A stretch of 7,254 nucleotides of DNA, taken from Erwinia sp. (lineage in GTDB: Bacteria > Pseudomonadota > Gammaproteobacteria > Enterobacterales > Enterobacteriaceae). Location of the stretch: assembly GCA_003512805.1 (NCBI GenBank), contig DOOK01000338.1:1-7254 (forward strand), given 5' to 3'. The notes under the pieces were generated by a model that searched no databases, was not told the origin of the DNA, and worked only from the letters and a program-made list of their open reading frames with translations. The first letter of the stretch is position 1. Each line of letters opens with the position of its first letter. Shown one piece after another: positions 1-6,803 of the stretch. Made by a program: the position numbers and the translations under genes.

Positions 1-136
1 GCCCATTAATCCAGGCCTGGTAGAACAGGCGATGCCGGATGAGGCCGATGAGGAAGAGAACGAAGAAGAGAATGAGGACGAGGTCGCGTATCTGGCGACA
101 CAAACCGGGCCAGGCGCGGCACGCGTTAATGAATAA
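1..136 (+). CDS. rmuC: RmuC, C-terminal end (partial)
   Basis: This is the last 44 codons of a gene that begins before the window; the reading frame starts at base 2 and ends with TAA at 134-136. The peptide is strongly acidic, with a run of about fifteen mostly Asp/Glu/Asn residues in its middle, followed by a short neutral tail ending ARVNE. No catalytic domain is visible. The assignment rests on position: in E. coli and relatives rmuC lies directly upstream of ubiE in the same orientation. RmuC is a coiled-coil protein with a restriction-endonuclease-like fold that limits DNA inversions at short inverted repeats, and a variable acidic tail past the conserved domain would be compatible with that family. 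The sequence alone would not identify it. Confidence 0.72.
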   Translation, partial: PINPGLVEQAMPDEADEEENEEENEDEVAYLATQTGPGAARVNE

Positions 137-167
137 CCCGCAAGGCTGTGCCTGGCCTGTGGGACTC

Positions 168-176
168 TGATACACT
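168..176 (+). promoter_or_regulatory. Possible extended -10 promoter of ubiE
   Basis: TGATACACT at 168-176 reads as an extended -10 element (TG, one base, then TACACT, four of six matches to TATAAT). The hexamer 17 bp upstream (148-153, GTGCCT) is a poor -35. It would start a transcript about 28 nt before ubiE. The 74-nt gap after rmuC leaves room for a promoter, but readthrough from rmuC is equally possible. Confidence 0.28.
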
Positions 177-210
177 TGGCAGATAACTGATTGCAGAGCA
201 GGCAAAACAA

Positions 211-966
211 ATGGCAGATGAATCAAAGGATACCACGCACTTCGGCTTTCGTACGGTAGCGAAAAGCGACAAAGCTGAAATGGTGGCTGATGTTTTCCAT
301 TCCGTTGCGGCCAAATATGACCTGATGAACGATCTTATGTCGTTCGGCATCCACCGTGTCTGGAAACGTTTTACTATCGATTGTAGTGGCGTGCGTCGTG
401 GGCAGCGCGTTCTCGATCTTGCTGGTGGCACCGGCGATCTGACCGCTAAATTTTCGCGTCTGGTTGGTGAAACCGGCGAAGTCGTGCTGGCTGATATTAA
501 CAGCTCCATGCTGAAAGTGGGGCGTGAGAAGCTGCGTAACAACGGCATTATTGGCAACGTTAATTACGTCCAGGCCAACGCCGAAGCGCTGCCTTTCCCG
601 GATAATCATTTCGACTGCATCACCATTGCTTTCGGCCTGCGTAACGTGACTGAAAAAGAGAAGGCGTTGGCTTCAATGTTCCGCGTCCTGAAGCCGGGCG
701 GCCGCCTGCTGGTGCTGGAGTTTTCCAAGCCGCTGCTGGAGCCGTTGAGCAAGGCCTACGACGCCTACTCATTCCATGTGCTGCCGCGTATCGGCGAGCT
801 GGTGGCGAAGGATTCCGAAAGCTACCGCTATCTGGCCGAATCTATCCGTATGCATCCGGATCAGGATACGTTAAAGCAGATGATGGACGATGTCGGCTTC
901 GAGAATACTACCTACCACAATCTTACCGGTGGCATCGTTGCGTTGCACCGCGGATTCAAGTTCTGA
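211..966 (+). CDS. ubiE: Ubiquinone/menaquinone C-methyltransferase UbiE
   Basis: UbiE is a cytosolic SAM-dependent C-methyltransferase. It methylates 2-polyprenyl-6-methoxy-1,4-benzoquinol in ubiquinone synthesis and demethylmenaquinol in menaquinone synthesis, so it serves both respiratory quinones. The 251 residues equal the E. coli length. Visible motifs are the SAM-binding motif [10 protein letters not shown] (residues 68-76), the acidic end of the next strand (VVLAD, D95), ALPFPD (126-131), and the post-motif [15 protein letters not shown] (160-174). The family signature [15 protein letters not shown] follows, and the protein ends in HRGFKF. The ATG at 211 gives the N-terminus expected from E. 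coli (M-x-[DE]-x-S-x-[DE]-TTHFGF); a GCAGG lies about 8 nt upstream as a modest ribosome site. It leads a ubiE-ubiJ-ubiB cluster, with 12 nt to ubiJ. Confidence 0.98.
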   Translation: MADESKDTTHFGFRTVAKSDKAEMVADVFHSVAAKYDLMNDLMSFGIHRVWKRFTIDCSGVRRGQRVLDLAGGTGDLTAKFSRLVGETGEVVLADINSSMLKVGREKLRNNGIIGNVNYVQANAEALPFPDNHFDCITIAFGLRNVTEKEKALASMFRVLKPGGRLLVLEFSKPLLEPLSKAYDAYSFHVLPRIGELVAKDSESYRYLAESIRMHPDQDTLKQMMDDVGFENTTYHNLTGGIVALHRGFKF

Positions 967-978
967 ACAGGATAGCGA

Positions 979-1584
979 ATGACCTTAACGCCGCTGTTAA
1001 CCGCAGGGCTGGAAACAGCGCTCAATCAGATTTTATATCGCGATCGCGGCCTGAAAGCGGCACGTCAGCGCCTTAATGGCCGCAGCCTGGCTATTGAACT
1101 GGCGGAACTGAAACAGCCGCTGATCTTTATTTTTAGCGAACAACAGGTCGATGTGCTGGGCGACTGGTGTGACACGCCAGACTGTAAAGTTAAAACCCGC
1201 GTGGCGACGCTGCGTAAACTGCGCGATCGGCAGCAGTTAACCAGCCTGATCCGCAGCGGCGAGCTGGAAGTTGAGGGCGACCTCCAGGTCGTGCAGCAAT
1301 TTTCCGCTTTGATCGATCTGGCCGAGCTTGACCCGGCCGAATATCTCGCGCCCTGGATTGGTGATATTGCTGCCCAGGGGATCGGCCAGGCCGCCCGTCG
1401 CGGGCTGCAGCTGGTGCGCGGCGATCTTAACCGTAAGCAGAGCTACCTTAGTCAGGCACTGACGGAAGAGTGGCGCCTGACGCCGGGCGGCCTGGAGCTG
1501 GCCTGGTTTGCTGAAGAAGTCGATGCTGCCGCTCGCGAGCTGGCCGCGCTGGAAACCCGCCTCAAACAACTGGAGGGCAAATGA
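979..1584 (+). CDS. ubiJ: Ubiquinone biosynthesis accessory factor UbiJ
   Basis: UbiJ (formerly YigP) is a soluble accessory protein of aerobic ubiquinone synthesis. In E. coli it binds polyprenyl intermediates through an SCP2 domain and, with UbiK, organises the late hydroxylation/methylation steps in a cytosolic Ubi complex. At 201 residues it matches the E. coli length as I recall it. The N-terminal part (about 15-114) fits an SCP2 fold, ending in the typical [20 protein letters not shown] block (92-111). The C-terminal part (about 170-200) is charged and helical, ending in [12 protein letters not shown], and is likely a coiled coil. The start at 979 has AGGA about 8 nt upstream. Its stop overlaps the ubiB start (ATGA), which implies translational coupling. 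In E. coli the 3' part of this gene also yields the reported small RNA EsrE; I cannot confirm an equivalent here. Confidence 0.95.
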   Translation: MTLTPLLTAGLETALNQILYRDRGLKAARQRLNGRSLAIELAELKQPLIFIFSEQQVDVLGDWCDTPDCKVKTRVATLRKLRDRQQLTSLIRSGELEVEGDLQVVQQFSALIDLAELDPAEYLAPWIGDIAAQGIGQAARRGLQLVRGDLNRKQSYLSQALTEEWRLTPGGLELAWFAEEVDAAARELAALETRLKQLEGK

Positions 1585-3218
1585 CCCTCGGAGAACTACG
1601 TCGTCTCTATTTTATTATCCGTATTTTTCTTAGCTACGGGCTTGATGAACTGATCCCCAAAACCCGGCTGGCTCTGCCGCTACGCCTGTGGCGTAGAACC
1701 CTGTTCTGGATGCCTAATTTGCACAAAGAGCGTCAGCTTGGCGAGCGCATCCGGCTGGCAATGGAGCAGCTTGGCCCGGTCTGGATTAAGTTTGGGCAGA
1801 TGATGTCCACGCGACGCGACCTTTTTCCGCCGCATATTGCCGATCAGCTGGCGATGCTACAGGACAAAGTGGCCCCTTTTGATGGTGTGCAGGCGAAAAA
1901 ACAGATCGAACTGTCGCTTGGCTGCAAGGTGGAAACCTTGTTTGATGACTTTGTGATCACGCCGCTCGCTTCCGCTTCCATCGCGCAGGTGCATACCGCC
2001 ACGCTGAAGGAAAACGGCAAGGAAGTGGTCATCAAAGTGATCCGCCCGGATATCCTGCCGGTAATCAAAGCGGACATGAAGCTGATCAACCGCATGGCAG
2101 CCTGGGTGCCTCGTCTGCTGCCGGACGGCCGTCGTCTGCGCCCGCAGGAAGTGGTCGCCGATTACGAAAAAACGCTGATAGATGAGCTGAACCTGCTGCG
2201 CGAAGCAGCGAATGCTATTCAGCTGCGCCGTAATTTTGAAGGCAGCAATATGCTCTACGTACCGGAAATCTACTCCGATTACGGTAGCGAAACCATGCTG
2301 GTGATGGAGCGTATTTATGGCATTCCTATTTCCGACGTAGTGCAGCTTGAACAGCGTGGCGTCAATATGAAGCTGCTGGCCGAGCGCGGCGTGCAGGTCT
2401 TCTTTACCCAGGTGTTTCGGGACAGTTTTTTCCATGCCGACATGCATCCGGGCAATATTTTTGTCAGCTATGAACATCCTGAGGATCCGCAATATATCGG
2501 CATCGACTGCGGAATTGTCGGCTCGCTGAATAAAGAGGATAAGCGCTACCTGGCGGAGAACTTCATTGCCTTCTTCAATCGGGATTACCGCAAGGTCGCC
2601 GAGCTGCACGTCGACTCCGGCTGGGTACCGGCGGATACCAACGTAGAAGATTTTGAGTTCGCGATTCGTACCGTTTGCGAACCCATTTTTGAAAAACCAC
2701 TGGCGGAAATCTCCTTCGGTCACGTGCTGCTGAACCTGTTTAACACGGCGCGCCGCTTCAATATGGAAGTGCAGCCTCAGCTGGTGCTGTTACAGAAAAC
2801 GCTGCTGTATGTTGAAGGGGTTGGACGGCAGCTTTATCCGCAGCTCGATCTGTGGAAAACCGCTAAGCCGTTCCTGGAAGACTGGATCAAAGACCAGATC
2901 GGCATTCCGGCCATCGTGCGTGCGCTAAAAGAGAAGGCACCGTTTTGGGCGGAAAAACTGCCGGAGCTACCGGAACTGGTTTATGAGAGCCTGAAGCGAC
3001 ACAAGCACCTTCAGCACAGTGTTGACAGGCTTTCTTACGATTTGCGTAACGATCGCGTACGGCATCATCAGTCGCGCTATCTGTTCGGTATCGGTGCCAC
3101 GCTACTGCTAAGCGGTACGGCTATTTTACTGACCAGACCGCAGTGGGATCTGTTATCGGCCTTCATGGTGGCGGGGGGCCTGGTAAGCTGGCTGGTCGGC
3201 TGGCGTAAGACCGACTGA
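1581..3218 (+). CDS. ubiB: UbiB, atypical kinase/ATPase of ubiquinone synthesis
   Basis: UbiB belongs to the ABC1/ADCK/UbiB atypical kinase family. It is needed for ubiquinone synthesis, and its relatives show ATPase rather than protein kinase activity. The 545 residues compare with 546 in E. coli; the one-residue difference falls near residues 112-118. The family motifs are intact: KFGQ (70-73), the nucleotide-binding loop [10 protein letters not shown] (129-138) in place of a Gly-rich loop, the ATP-binding lysine K152 in VVIKV, the catalytic segment HADMHPGN (285-292), and the DFG-like DCG (309-311). Two C-terminal hydrophobic segments (about 501-517 and 524-541) form the inner-membrane anchor, followed by the basic end WRKTD. 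The ATG at 1581 overlaps the ubiJ stop by 4 nt and has a strong GGAGG at 1572-1576. Confidence 0.98.
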   Translation: MTLGELRRLYFIIRIFLSYGLDELIPKTRLALPLRLWRRTLFWMPNLHKERQLGERIRLAMEQLGPVWIKFGQMMSTRRDLFPPHIADQLAMLQDKVAPFDGVQAKKQIELSLGCKVETLFDDFVITPLASASIAQVHTATLKENGKEVVIKVIRPDILPVIKADMKLINRMAAWVPRLLPDGRRLRPQEVVADYEKTLIDELNLLREAANAIQLRRNFEGSNMLYVPEIYSDYGSETMLVMERIYGIPISDVVQLEQRGVNMKLLAERGVQVFFTQVFRDSFFHADMHPGNIFVSYEHPEDPQYIGIDCGIVGSLNKEDKRYLAENFIAFFNRDYRKVAELHVDSGWVPADTNVEDFEFAIRTVCEPIFEKPLAEISFGHVLLNLFNTARRFNMEVQPQLVLLQKTLLYVEGVGRQLYPQLDLWKTAKPFLEDWIKDQIGIPAIVRALKEKAPFWAEKLPELPELVYESLKRHKHLQHSVDRLSYDLRNDRVRHHQSRYLFGIGATLLLSGTAILLTRPQWDLLSAFMVAGGLVSWLVGWRKTD

Positions 3219-3235
3219 CTGTCATGAAAGGTAAA

Positions 3236-3268
3236 GGGGCCGGCGGTGCTTTGCGCGCGGTCGGCCCC
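3236..3268 (+). terminator. GC-rich hairpin between ubiB and tatA, not a clear terminator
   Basis: GGGGCCG (3236-3242) and CGGCCCC (3262-3268) form a perfect 7-bp stem around a 19-nt loop. The next bases, GCTTATATACTG, contain no U-run, so this is at best a weak intrinsic terminator or attenuator. It may instead act as an mRNA 3' end stabiliser. It overlaps the likely -35 region of the tatA promoter. In E. coli some tatA transcripts are reported to read through from the ubiE-ubiB cluster, which would agree with a leaky element. Confidence 0.4.
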
Positions 3269-3279
3269 GCTTATATACT
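3251..3279 (+). promoter_or_regulatory. Likely sigma-70 promoter of tatABC
   Basis: TATACT at 3274-3279 matches the -10 consensus at five of six bases, and TTGCGC at 3251-3256 keeps the TTG of the -35 box with an ideal 17-bp spacer. Transcription would start near 3286, giving a leader of about 30 nt before tatA. The -35 box and spacer lie in the loop and right arm of the GC-rich hairpin. An own promoter here suits the change of function from quinone to Tat genes. Confidence 0.5.
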
Positions 3280-3315
3280 GCGAAACCCGCATTAACTGAC
3301 ATCCGAGGCAAAATC

Positions 3316-3561
3316 ATGGGCGGTATTAGTATCTGGCAGTTGTTAATTATTGCCGTAATCGTTGTGCTGCTTTTCGGCACCAAAAAATTACGCGGGCTGG
3401 GTTCCGATCTGGGCTCATCGATCAAAGGGTTTAAAAAAGCCATGAGCGACGATGACGAAAAACCCAAAACACACGCCGACGATGCTGATTTCAAGGCCAC
3501 TCTGGCCGACAAACAGCACGCAGCAGCGAAAAAAGAAGACGTCAAGAACGACAAGGTGTAA
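3316..3561 (+). CDS. tatA: Twin-arginine translocase pore subunit TatA
   Basis: TatA is the most abundant Tat component; it oligomerises at the TatBC-substrate complex to let folded proteins cross the inner membrane. The first 48 residues closely match E. coli TatA: a short periplasmic start (MGGIS), a transmembrane helix (about 6-20) with the conserved polar Q8, the FG hinge (F20-G21), an amphipathic helix (about 22-43) with the conserved F39, and the acidic DDDE cluster. The remainder is a charged, poorly conserved tail containing [11 protein letters not shown]. The protein has 81 residues against 89 in E. coli; the loss is in the tail, which is dispensable in that family. GAGG at 3305-3308 precedes the ATG by 7 nt. 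The paralogue TatE is unlikely because tatB and tatC follow immediately. Confidence 0.97.
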   Translation: MGGISIWQLLIIAVIVVLLFGTKKLRGLGSDLGSSIKGFKKAMSDDDEKPKTHADDADFKATLADKQHAAAKKEDVKNDKV

Positions 3562-3564
3562 GCC

Positions 3565-4410
3565 GTGTTCGACATAGGTTTTAGTGAACTGATTCTGGTC
3601 TTTATTGTTGGGCTGGTCGTGCTGGGCCCGCAGCGTTTGCCCGTAGCGGTGAAAACCGTGGTTGGCTGGATCCGTGCGCTGCGCTCGCTGGCAGCAAATG
3701 TGCAAAACGAACTGGCGCAGGAGCTGAAACTGCAGGAGCTGCAGGACAGCCTGAAAAAAGTGGAAGAGGCCAGCAAAAACAGCCTTTCGCCGGAACTGAA
3801 GGCTTCGATGGAAGAGCTGAAGCAGTCAGCAGAGTCCATGAAGCGCACCTATCTGGGTGAGAACGAAAAAACAGACGACGAAGCGAATACTATTCATAAC
3901 CCCCTGGTGAAAAACGCCGCGGATTCCCATGAGGGCGTGACGCCCGCCGCGGCCGATCATCAGGCCAGTGCACCGATGCAGGCACCAGAGAATTCCGCTA
4001 CTGAACCGGCAGAGCCTGTAATGCAGCAGGAGCAGCAAGCACCCGTCGTGCATGTCTCGCCCGCCGCAAGCGAGCCGACTGTCGTTCAGCCCGCTAAGGC
4101 TCTGGCTGCCGGGGCTGTTTCGCCCGCTGCAAGCGAGCCGGCTGCCGTTCAGCCCGTTAAGGTTCAGGCTACCGGAGCTGTTTCGCCCGCCGCAAGCGAG
4201 CCGACTGCCGTTCAGTCTGAGGGAGTTCGGGCCGCCGAAGCTCCTGCCGCTGCCAGCGCGCCTTATGAAAACAACGCCGGAACGCCCGCTGCCGCGCAGG
4301 GTTACGCCTCTGCCACCGTAGCAGAAAAGGCAAAGGCCGCTGTTAAAGACGAAGCGCCTGCGCTTTCCAGCCGTGCGCCTGTTTCCCCTTCTCAACCGGA
4401 TGAACGCTAA
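3565..4410 (+). CDS. tatB: TatB with a long repeat-containing tail
   Basis: TatB pairs with TatC to form the receptor for twin-arginine signal peptides. It starts with GTG at 3565, as in E. coli tatB, three bases after the tatA stop and with AAGGTG at 3553-3558 as the ribosome site. Visible features are a transmembrane helix (about 3-20) with the conserved E8, the GP hinge (G21-P22), an amphipathic helix to about residue 50, and further charged helices to about 95 ([38 protein letters not shown]). The 281 residues far exceed the 171 of E. coli. The excess is an Ala/Pro/Glu-rich, probably disordered cytoplasmic tail from about residue 110, with three tandem 21-residue repeats at 165-227. The core needed for translocation is intact, so I expect a working TatB. 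The role of the tail is unknown. Confidence 0.96.
   Translation: MFDIGFSELILVFIVGLVVLGPQRLPVAVKTVVGWIRALRSLAANVQNELAQELKLQELQDSLKKVEEASKNSLSPELKASMEELKQSAESMKRTYLGENEKTDDEANTIHNPLVKNAADSHEGVTPAAADHQASAPMQAPENSATEPAEPVMQQEQQAPVVHVSPAASEPTVVQPAKALAAGAVSPAASEPAAVQPVKVQATGAVSPAASEPTAVQSEGVRAAEAPAAASAPYENNAGTPAAAQGYASATVAEKAKAAVKDEAPALSSRAPVSPSQPDER
4057..4245 (+). repeat. Three 63-bp tandem repeats inside tatB
   Basis: Copies begin at 4057, 4120 and 4183, each 63 bp (21 codons), in frame. Each encoded unit starts SPAASEP and continues with a VQ-containing half; copies 1 and 2 end GAV. By eye copies 1 and 2 differ at 8 of 63 bases. Copy 3 shares its first 24 bases exactly with copy 1 but diverges after the VQ codons. 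A period that is a multiple of three allows gain or loss of units without frameshift. Confidence 0.93.
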
Positions 4411-4412
4411 AC

Positions 4413-5162
4413 ATGGCTGTTGAAGATACCCAACCGCTTATCAGCCATCTGATTGAGCTGCGTAAGCGTCTGCTGAACTGTATTATCGCCGTGGTGGGAA
4501 TTTTTCTTTGCCTGGCTTACTTTTCCAACGATATTTACCAGCTGGTTTCTGCGCCCCTGATCAAGCAGATGCCTGCAGGCGCCAGCATGATCGCAACCGA
4601 CGTGGCTTCGCCTTTTTTCGCGCCGATTAAGCTGACCATGATCGTTTCCGTCTTTTTGGCGGTGCCGGTTATCCTTTATCAGATCTGGGCCTTTATCGCG
4701 CCTGCGCTTTATCGCCATGAACGCCGACTGGTGGTGCCGCTGCTGATTTCCAGTTCATTCCTATTCTACATAGGGATGGCTTTCGCCTACTTTGTTGTCT
4801 TCCCGTTGGCCTTTGGCTTCTTTGCCAAAACCGCGCCGCACGGCGTACAGATTGCTACCGATATCAACAACTATCTCGATTTTGTGATGGCGTTGTTTAT
4901 GGCTTTTGGCATCTCCTTTGAAGTGCCAATTGCGATCGTGCTGCTGTGCTGGACCGGCGTGACTACGCCAGAAGAACTCAAGGCTAAGCGGCCTTATGTT
5001 CTGGTAGGCGCCTTTATCGTGGGGATGTTACTGACCCCACCGGATGTGCTTTCCCAGACGCTGTTGGCCATTCCGATGTACTGCCTGTTTGAAGTTGGCG
5101 TGTTCTTCTCCCGCTTCTATACCGGATTACGTCGGGAAGAGAGCGACCAGGAGCCGGAGTAG
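4413..5162 (+). CDS. tatC: Twin-arginine translocase receptor subunit TatC
   Basis: TatC is the polytopic inner-membrane subunit that recognises the twin-arginine motif of Tat signal peptides and, with TatB, recruits TatA. The 249 residues compare with 258 in E. coli, the shortening being at the variable cytoplasmic C-terminus. Hydrophobic segments fit six transmembrane helices (about 20-38, 73-93, 108-130, 155-178, 195-208 and 213-231). Key family residues are present: the N-terminal HLIELRKRL (12-20, E15 and R17), F94 and E103 in the first cytoplasmic loop ([14 protein letters not shown]), E170 within a membrane helix, and LTPPD (207-211, D211). The ATG lies 2 nt after the tatB stop with only a weak GGA upstream, which suggests translational coupling to tatB. 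Confidence 0.98.
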   Translation: MAVEDTQPLISHLIELRKRLLNCIIAVVGIFLCLAYFSNDIYQLVSAPLIKQMPAGASMIATDVASPFFAPIKLTMIVSVFLAVPVILYQIWAFIAPALYRHERRLVVPLLISSSFLFYIGMAFAYFVVFPLAFGFFAKTAPHGVQIATDINNYLDFVMALFMAFGISFEVPIAIVLLCWTGVTTPEELKAKRPYVLVGAFIVGMLLTPPDVLSQTLLAIPMYCLFEVGVFFSRFYTGLRREESDQEPE

Positions 5163-5183
5163 CCGCGAAGGCTTGCCCACATT

Positions 5184-5211
5184 AAAAAATAACCGCCCGT
5201 AAGGGCGGTTA
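5184..5211 (-). terminator. tatC-tatD hairpin, strongest as a minus-strand terminator
   Basis: TAACCGCCC (5190-5198) and GGGCGGTTA (5203-5211) form a perfect 9-bp stem with a GTAA loop. Reading the plus strand, the stem is preceded by AAAAAA (5184-5189) and followed by CTGTTTGG, a poor U-tract. Reading the minus strand, the stem is followed by TTTTTT, as in a classic intrinsic terminator. Plus-strand transcripts may end here partly, lowering tatD relative to tatABC; minus-strand transcripts should end efficiently. Confidence 0.7.
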
Positions 5212-5227
5212 CTGTTTGGAACACGCT

Positions 5228-6016
5228 ATGTTTGATATTGGGGTCAACCTGACCAGCACACAGTTCGCCAAAGATCGTGACAAGGTGGTAAAACGCGCCG
5301 CAGATGCGGGCGTCACGGGTATCCTGATTACCGGCACCAACGCGCTGGAGAGCCAGCAGGCACAGAGCCTGGCGAAGCGCCGGCCCGGCTACTGCTGGTC
5401 TACCGCTGGCGTTCATCCACACCACGCCAGTGAATGGTCGGCGGAGACGGCATCCACCCTGAGAAGGCTGGCGGAAAGCCCGGAGGTCGCCGCAATTGGT
5501 GAATGTGGACTGGATTTCAACCGCAATATTTGCGGGCCGGAACAGCAGGCTTATGCCTTCAATGCCCAGCTAGAACTGGCCGCCGATCTGCAACTGCCCG
5601 TTTTTCTCCACTGCCGCGAAGCTTACGAGCGCTTTCTCGCCATCCTGACGCCCTGGTTACCAAAACTGCCCGGCGCGGTCGTTCACTGTTTTACCGGCAC
5701 GAAAGCGGAACTGGAGGCCTGTCTGGCCGTCGGGCTTTCTGTGGGTATTACGGGTTGGGTGTGTGATGAACGTCGCGGGCTTGAGCTACGGGAGCTGATG
5801 CCACTTATTCCTGCGGAAAAGCTGCTGCTGGAAACGGATGCGCCTTATCTGCTGCCGCGCGATATGCGTCCTCGCCCGGCATCGCGGCGCAACGAGCCGT
5901 GTTTTCTGCCGCATATTGTAGAGCAGGTGGCGCTGCTGCGCGGTGAGGATGCCGCAACGCTGGGGCAGCAGTGCGACAGTAACGCGCGCGCGCTTTTCGG
6001 TCTTGTGAAGCCGTAG
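5228..6016 (+). CDS. tatD: TatD-family metal-dependent DNase
   Basis: TatD is a cytosolic TIM-barrel metallohydrolase with 3'-5' exonuclease/DNase activity. It is not required for Tat export despite its gene position; in E. coli it has been linked to DNA repair. Visible motifs are GVHPH (61-65), GECGLDF (91-97, E92), LHCRE (127-131, H128), VVHCFTG (151-157, H153) and ETDAPYLLP (202-210, D204), which carry metal-ligand positions of the family. The N-terminus MFDIGVNL lacks the HxH found in YcfH/YjjV-type members, as in E. coli TatD itself. I chose the ATG at 5228 (262 residues; E. coli 260) with TTGGA at 5216-5220 as ribosome site; a TTG at 5216 would add four residues but would consume that site. 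It lies 65 nt after tatC, beyond a hairpin. Confidence 0.96.
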   Translation: MFDIGVNLTSTQFAKDRDKVVKRAADAGVTGILITGTNALESQQAQSLAKRRPGYCWSTAGVHPHHASEWSAETASTLRRLAESPEVAAIGECGLDFNRNICGPEQQAYAFNAQLELAADLQLPVFLHCREAYERFLAILTPWLPKLPGAVVHCFTGTKAELEACLAVGLSVGITGWVCDERRGLELRELMPLIPAEKLLLETDAPYLLPRDMRPRPASRRNEPCFLPHIVEQVALLRGEDAATLGQQCDSNARALFGLVKP

Positions 6017-6025
6017 CGCAGCGCG

Positions 6026-6514
6026 TCAGAGTTTCTGAAACTGCCGGTTGTCCAGACTGCGAACAATCTGCTTATTCAGCAGGTTAAGCAGCAGCATAGA
6101 ACGCGCTTCACCGTCCGGTTCGGTAAAGATAGCTTTCAGGCCTTCGAAAGCGCCAGCGGTAATCAATACTCTGTCGCCAGGCTGTGGCAGCGTGGGCGCG
6201 GGCAGCGTGATCATCGCCTGCGTCTGCAGCGCTTCGATCACATCCTGCGGCACGGTGGCAGGAAGGTTACCGAAGCGGACGAAATGGCTAACGCCACGCG
6301 TGGCGCTGATGGTCGTGGTATGAATCGCTTCCGGGTCGAACTCGACAAAAAGATAGTTCGGGAACAGCGGCTCATTTACCTGGGTACGCTTGCCGCGCAC
6401 CAGTTTCTCTAAGGCAATCATGGGGCTGAGACAATGCACCGCCTGGCGCTCAAGATGTTCTTTAGCGCGGGTAAGCTGGCCACGTTTGCAATAAAGTAAA
6501 TACCAGGATTCCAT
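6026..6514 (-). CDS. rfaH: Transcription antiterminator RfaH
   Basis: RfaH is a NusG paralogue recruited to RNA polymerase paused at ops sites. It suppresses termination and recruits ribosomes in long lipopolysaccharide, capsule and similar operons. Starting at the ATG at 6514-6512 the protein has 162 residues, exactly the E. coli length. The N-terminal NGN domain (1-100) begins [12 protein letters not shown] and contains [16 protein letters not shown] (47-62) and [18 protein letters not shown] (65-82), including the HTTT loop that contacts ops DNA. The C-terminal domain (about 113-162) contains [20 protein letters not shown]48 and R138, the interdomain salt bridge of the autoinhibited form, are both kept, so fold-switching is expected. 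A TTG at 6529 would add five residues without family support. It converges on tatD with a 9-nt gap and no evident terminator between them. Confidence 0.97.
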   Translation of the reverse strand: MESWYLLYCKRGQLTRAKEHLERQAVHCLSPMIALEKLVRGKRTQVNEPLFPNYLFVEFDPEAIHTTTISATRGVSHFVRFGNLPATVPQDVIEALQTQAMITLPAPTLPQPGDRVLITAGAFEGLKAIFTEPDGEARSMLLLNLLNKQIVRSLDNRQFQKL

Positions 6515-6566
6515 AACGTCACTTTGCAATTACAGGGTCGCTAAGAATAGCAAAAATAGCGTGATA

Positions 6567-6575
6567 GTTATAGCA
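6567..6575 (-). promoter_or_regulatory. Possible extended -10 promoter of rfaH
   Basis: Reading the minus strand, TGCTATAAC (6575 down to 6567) is an extended -10 element: TG, one base, then TATAAC with five of six matches. No good -35 hexamer lies 16-18 bp upstream, which extended -10 promoters tolerate. Transcription would start near 6560, giving a leader of about 45 nt before the rfaH ATG. Confidence 0.38.
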
Positions 6576-6741
6576 ACATGCAGGCCAGAAGGCTTCTGAA
6601 ATCGTAGCCTGCTGTCGGACAGCGTTAAGCAGAAAGCTTATTCACTGCAGTTATAAACGGATCGGCTGGCCAACCGGTGGCCTGAAGACACAATTTTAGC
6701 CGTTGCAGCACGAGCGCGGCAGCATCGCCGCCGCGAAAAAC

Positions 6742-6771
6742 TAAGCACAAGAGCTTAATCCTCCCTATAAT
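6742..6771 (+). promoter_or_regulatory. Likely promoter of ubiD
   Basis: A perfect TATAAT lies at 6766-6771. With an 18-bp spacer the -35 would be TAAGCA (6742-6747), a weak match of three of six bases, and no better hexamer occurs at 16-17 bp. The start would fall near 6778, about 26 nt before the ubiD ATG, with GATGAGAAG as the leader's ribosome-binding region. Confidence 0.5.
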
Positions 6772-6803
6772 GGCCGATTCACTGACCGTACTGATGAGAA
6801 GTC

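Larger units (their letters stand above)
6515..6803. other. Divergent rfaH-ubiD intergenic region with inverted repeats
   Basis: These 289 bases hold no convincing gene. They contain GCAGGC (6580-6585) paired with GCCTGC (6607-6612), enclosing CAGAA-GGC-TTCTG (6586-6598). An overlapping odd dyad, GCTGTC-G-GACAGC, lies at 6611-6623. GGCCA-ACCGG-TGGCC is at 6668-6682, and CGCGGC (6715-6720) pairs with GCCGCG (6730-6735). None is followed by a T-run. Candidate promoters for rfaH (minus strand) and ubiD (plus strand) sit near the two ends. The dyads may be protein-binding sites or leader structures; no known operator is recognisable. Confidence 0.55.

Noticed and set aside
110..155. CCAGGC...GCCTGG arms at the end of rmuC considered as its terminator.
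   Set aside because: The arms match imperfectly beyond six bases, one arm lies in the coding region, and no U-tract follows.
1857..2723. Long open frame (288 codons) on the minus strand opposite ubiB.
   Set aside because: It lies wholly inside ubiB, whose frame matches a known family end to end. The antisense peptide has no recognisable domain and no ribosome site; it is a by-product of ubiB codon use.
3222..4395. Overlapping minus-strand open frames (208 and 189 codons) and a plus-strand frame at 4052-4321 across tatA/tatB.
   Set aside because: These are Ser/Phe-, Gly/Arg- or Leu/Pro/Arg-rich translations of the GC-rich tatB tail in other frames. The repeats keep several frames open; the tatB frame is continuous from a conserved core.
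5203..5214. GGCGGTTAC considered as an ops element for RfaH, given rfaH nearby.
   Set aside because: It departs from the ops core GGCGGTAGC, is simply the right arm of the tatC-tatD hairpin, and tatD is not a known RfaH target.
5216..5227. A longer TatD starting at TTG (5216).
   Set aside because: That codon forms part of the likely ribosome site for the ATG at 5228, which gives the expected MFDIGVNL start.
5978..6026. ACGCGC/GCGCGT arms around the tatD-rfaH junction considered as a bidirectional terminator.
   Set aside because: The loop is about 28 nt, the stem is short within alternating GC, and no T-run follows on either strand.
6514..6529. A longer RfaH starting at TTG (6529), adding five residues.
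   Set aside because: The ATG at 6514 gives exactly the 162-residue E. coli-type protein, and the TTG has no better ribosome site.
6578..6607. A nine-codon ATG frame in the rfaH-ubiD gap, considered as a leader peptide.
   Set aside because: It has no ribosome site and does not lie in the likely leader of either neighbouring gene.
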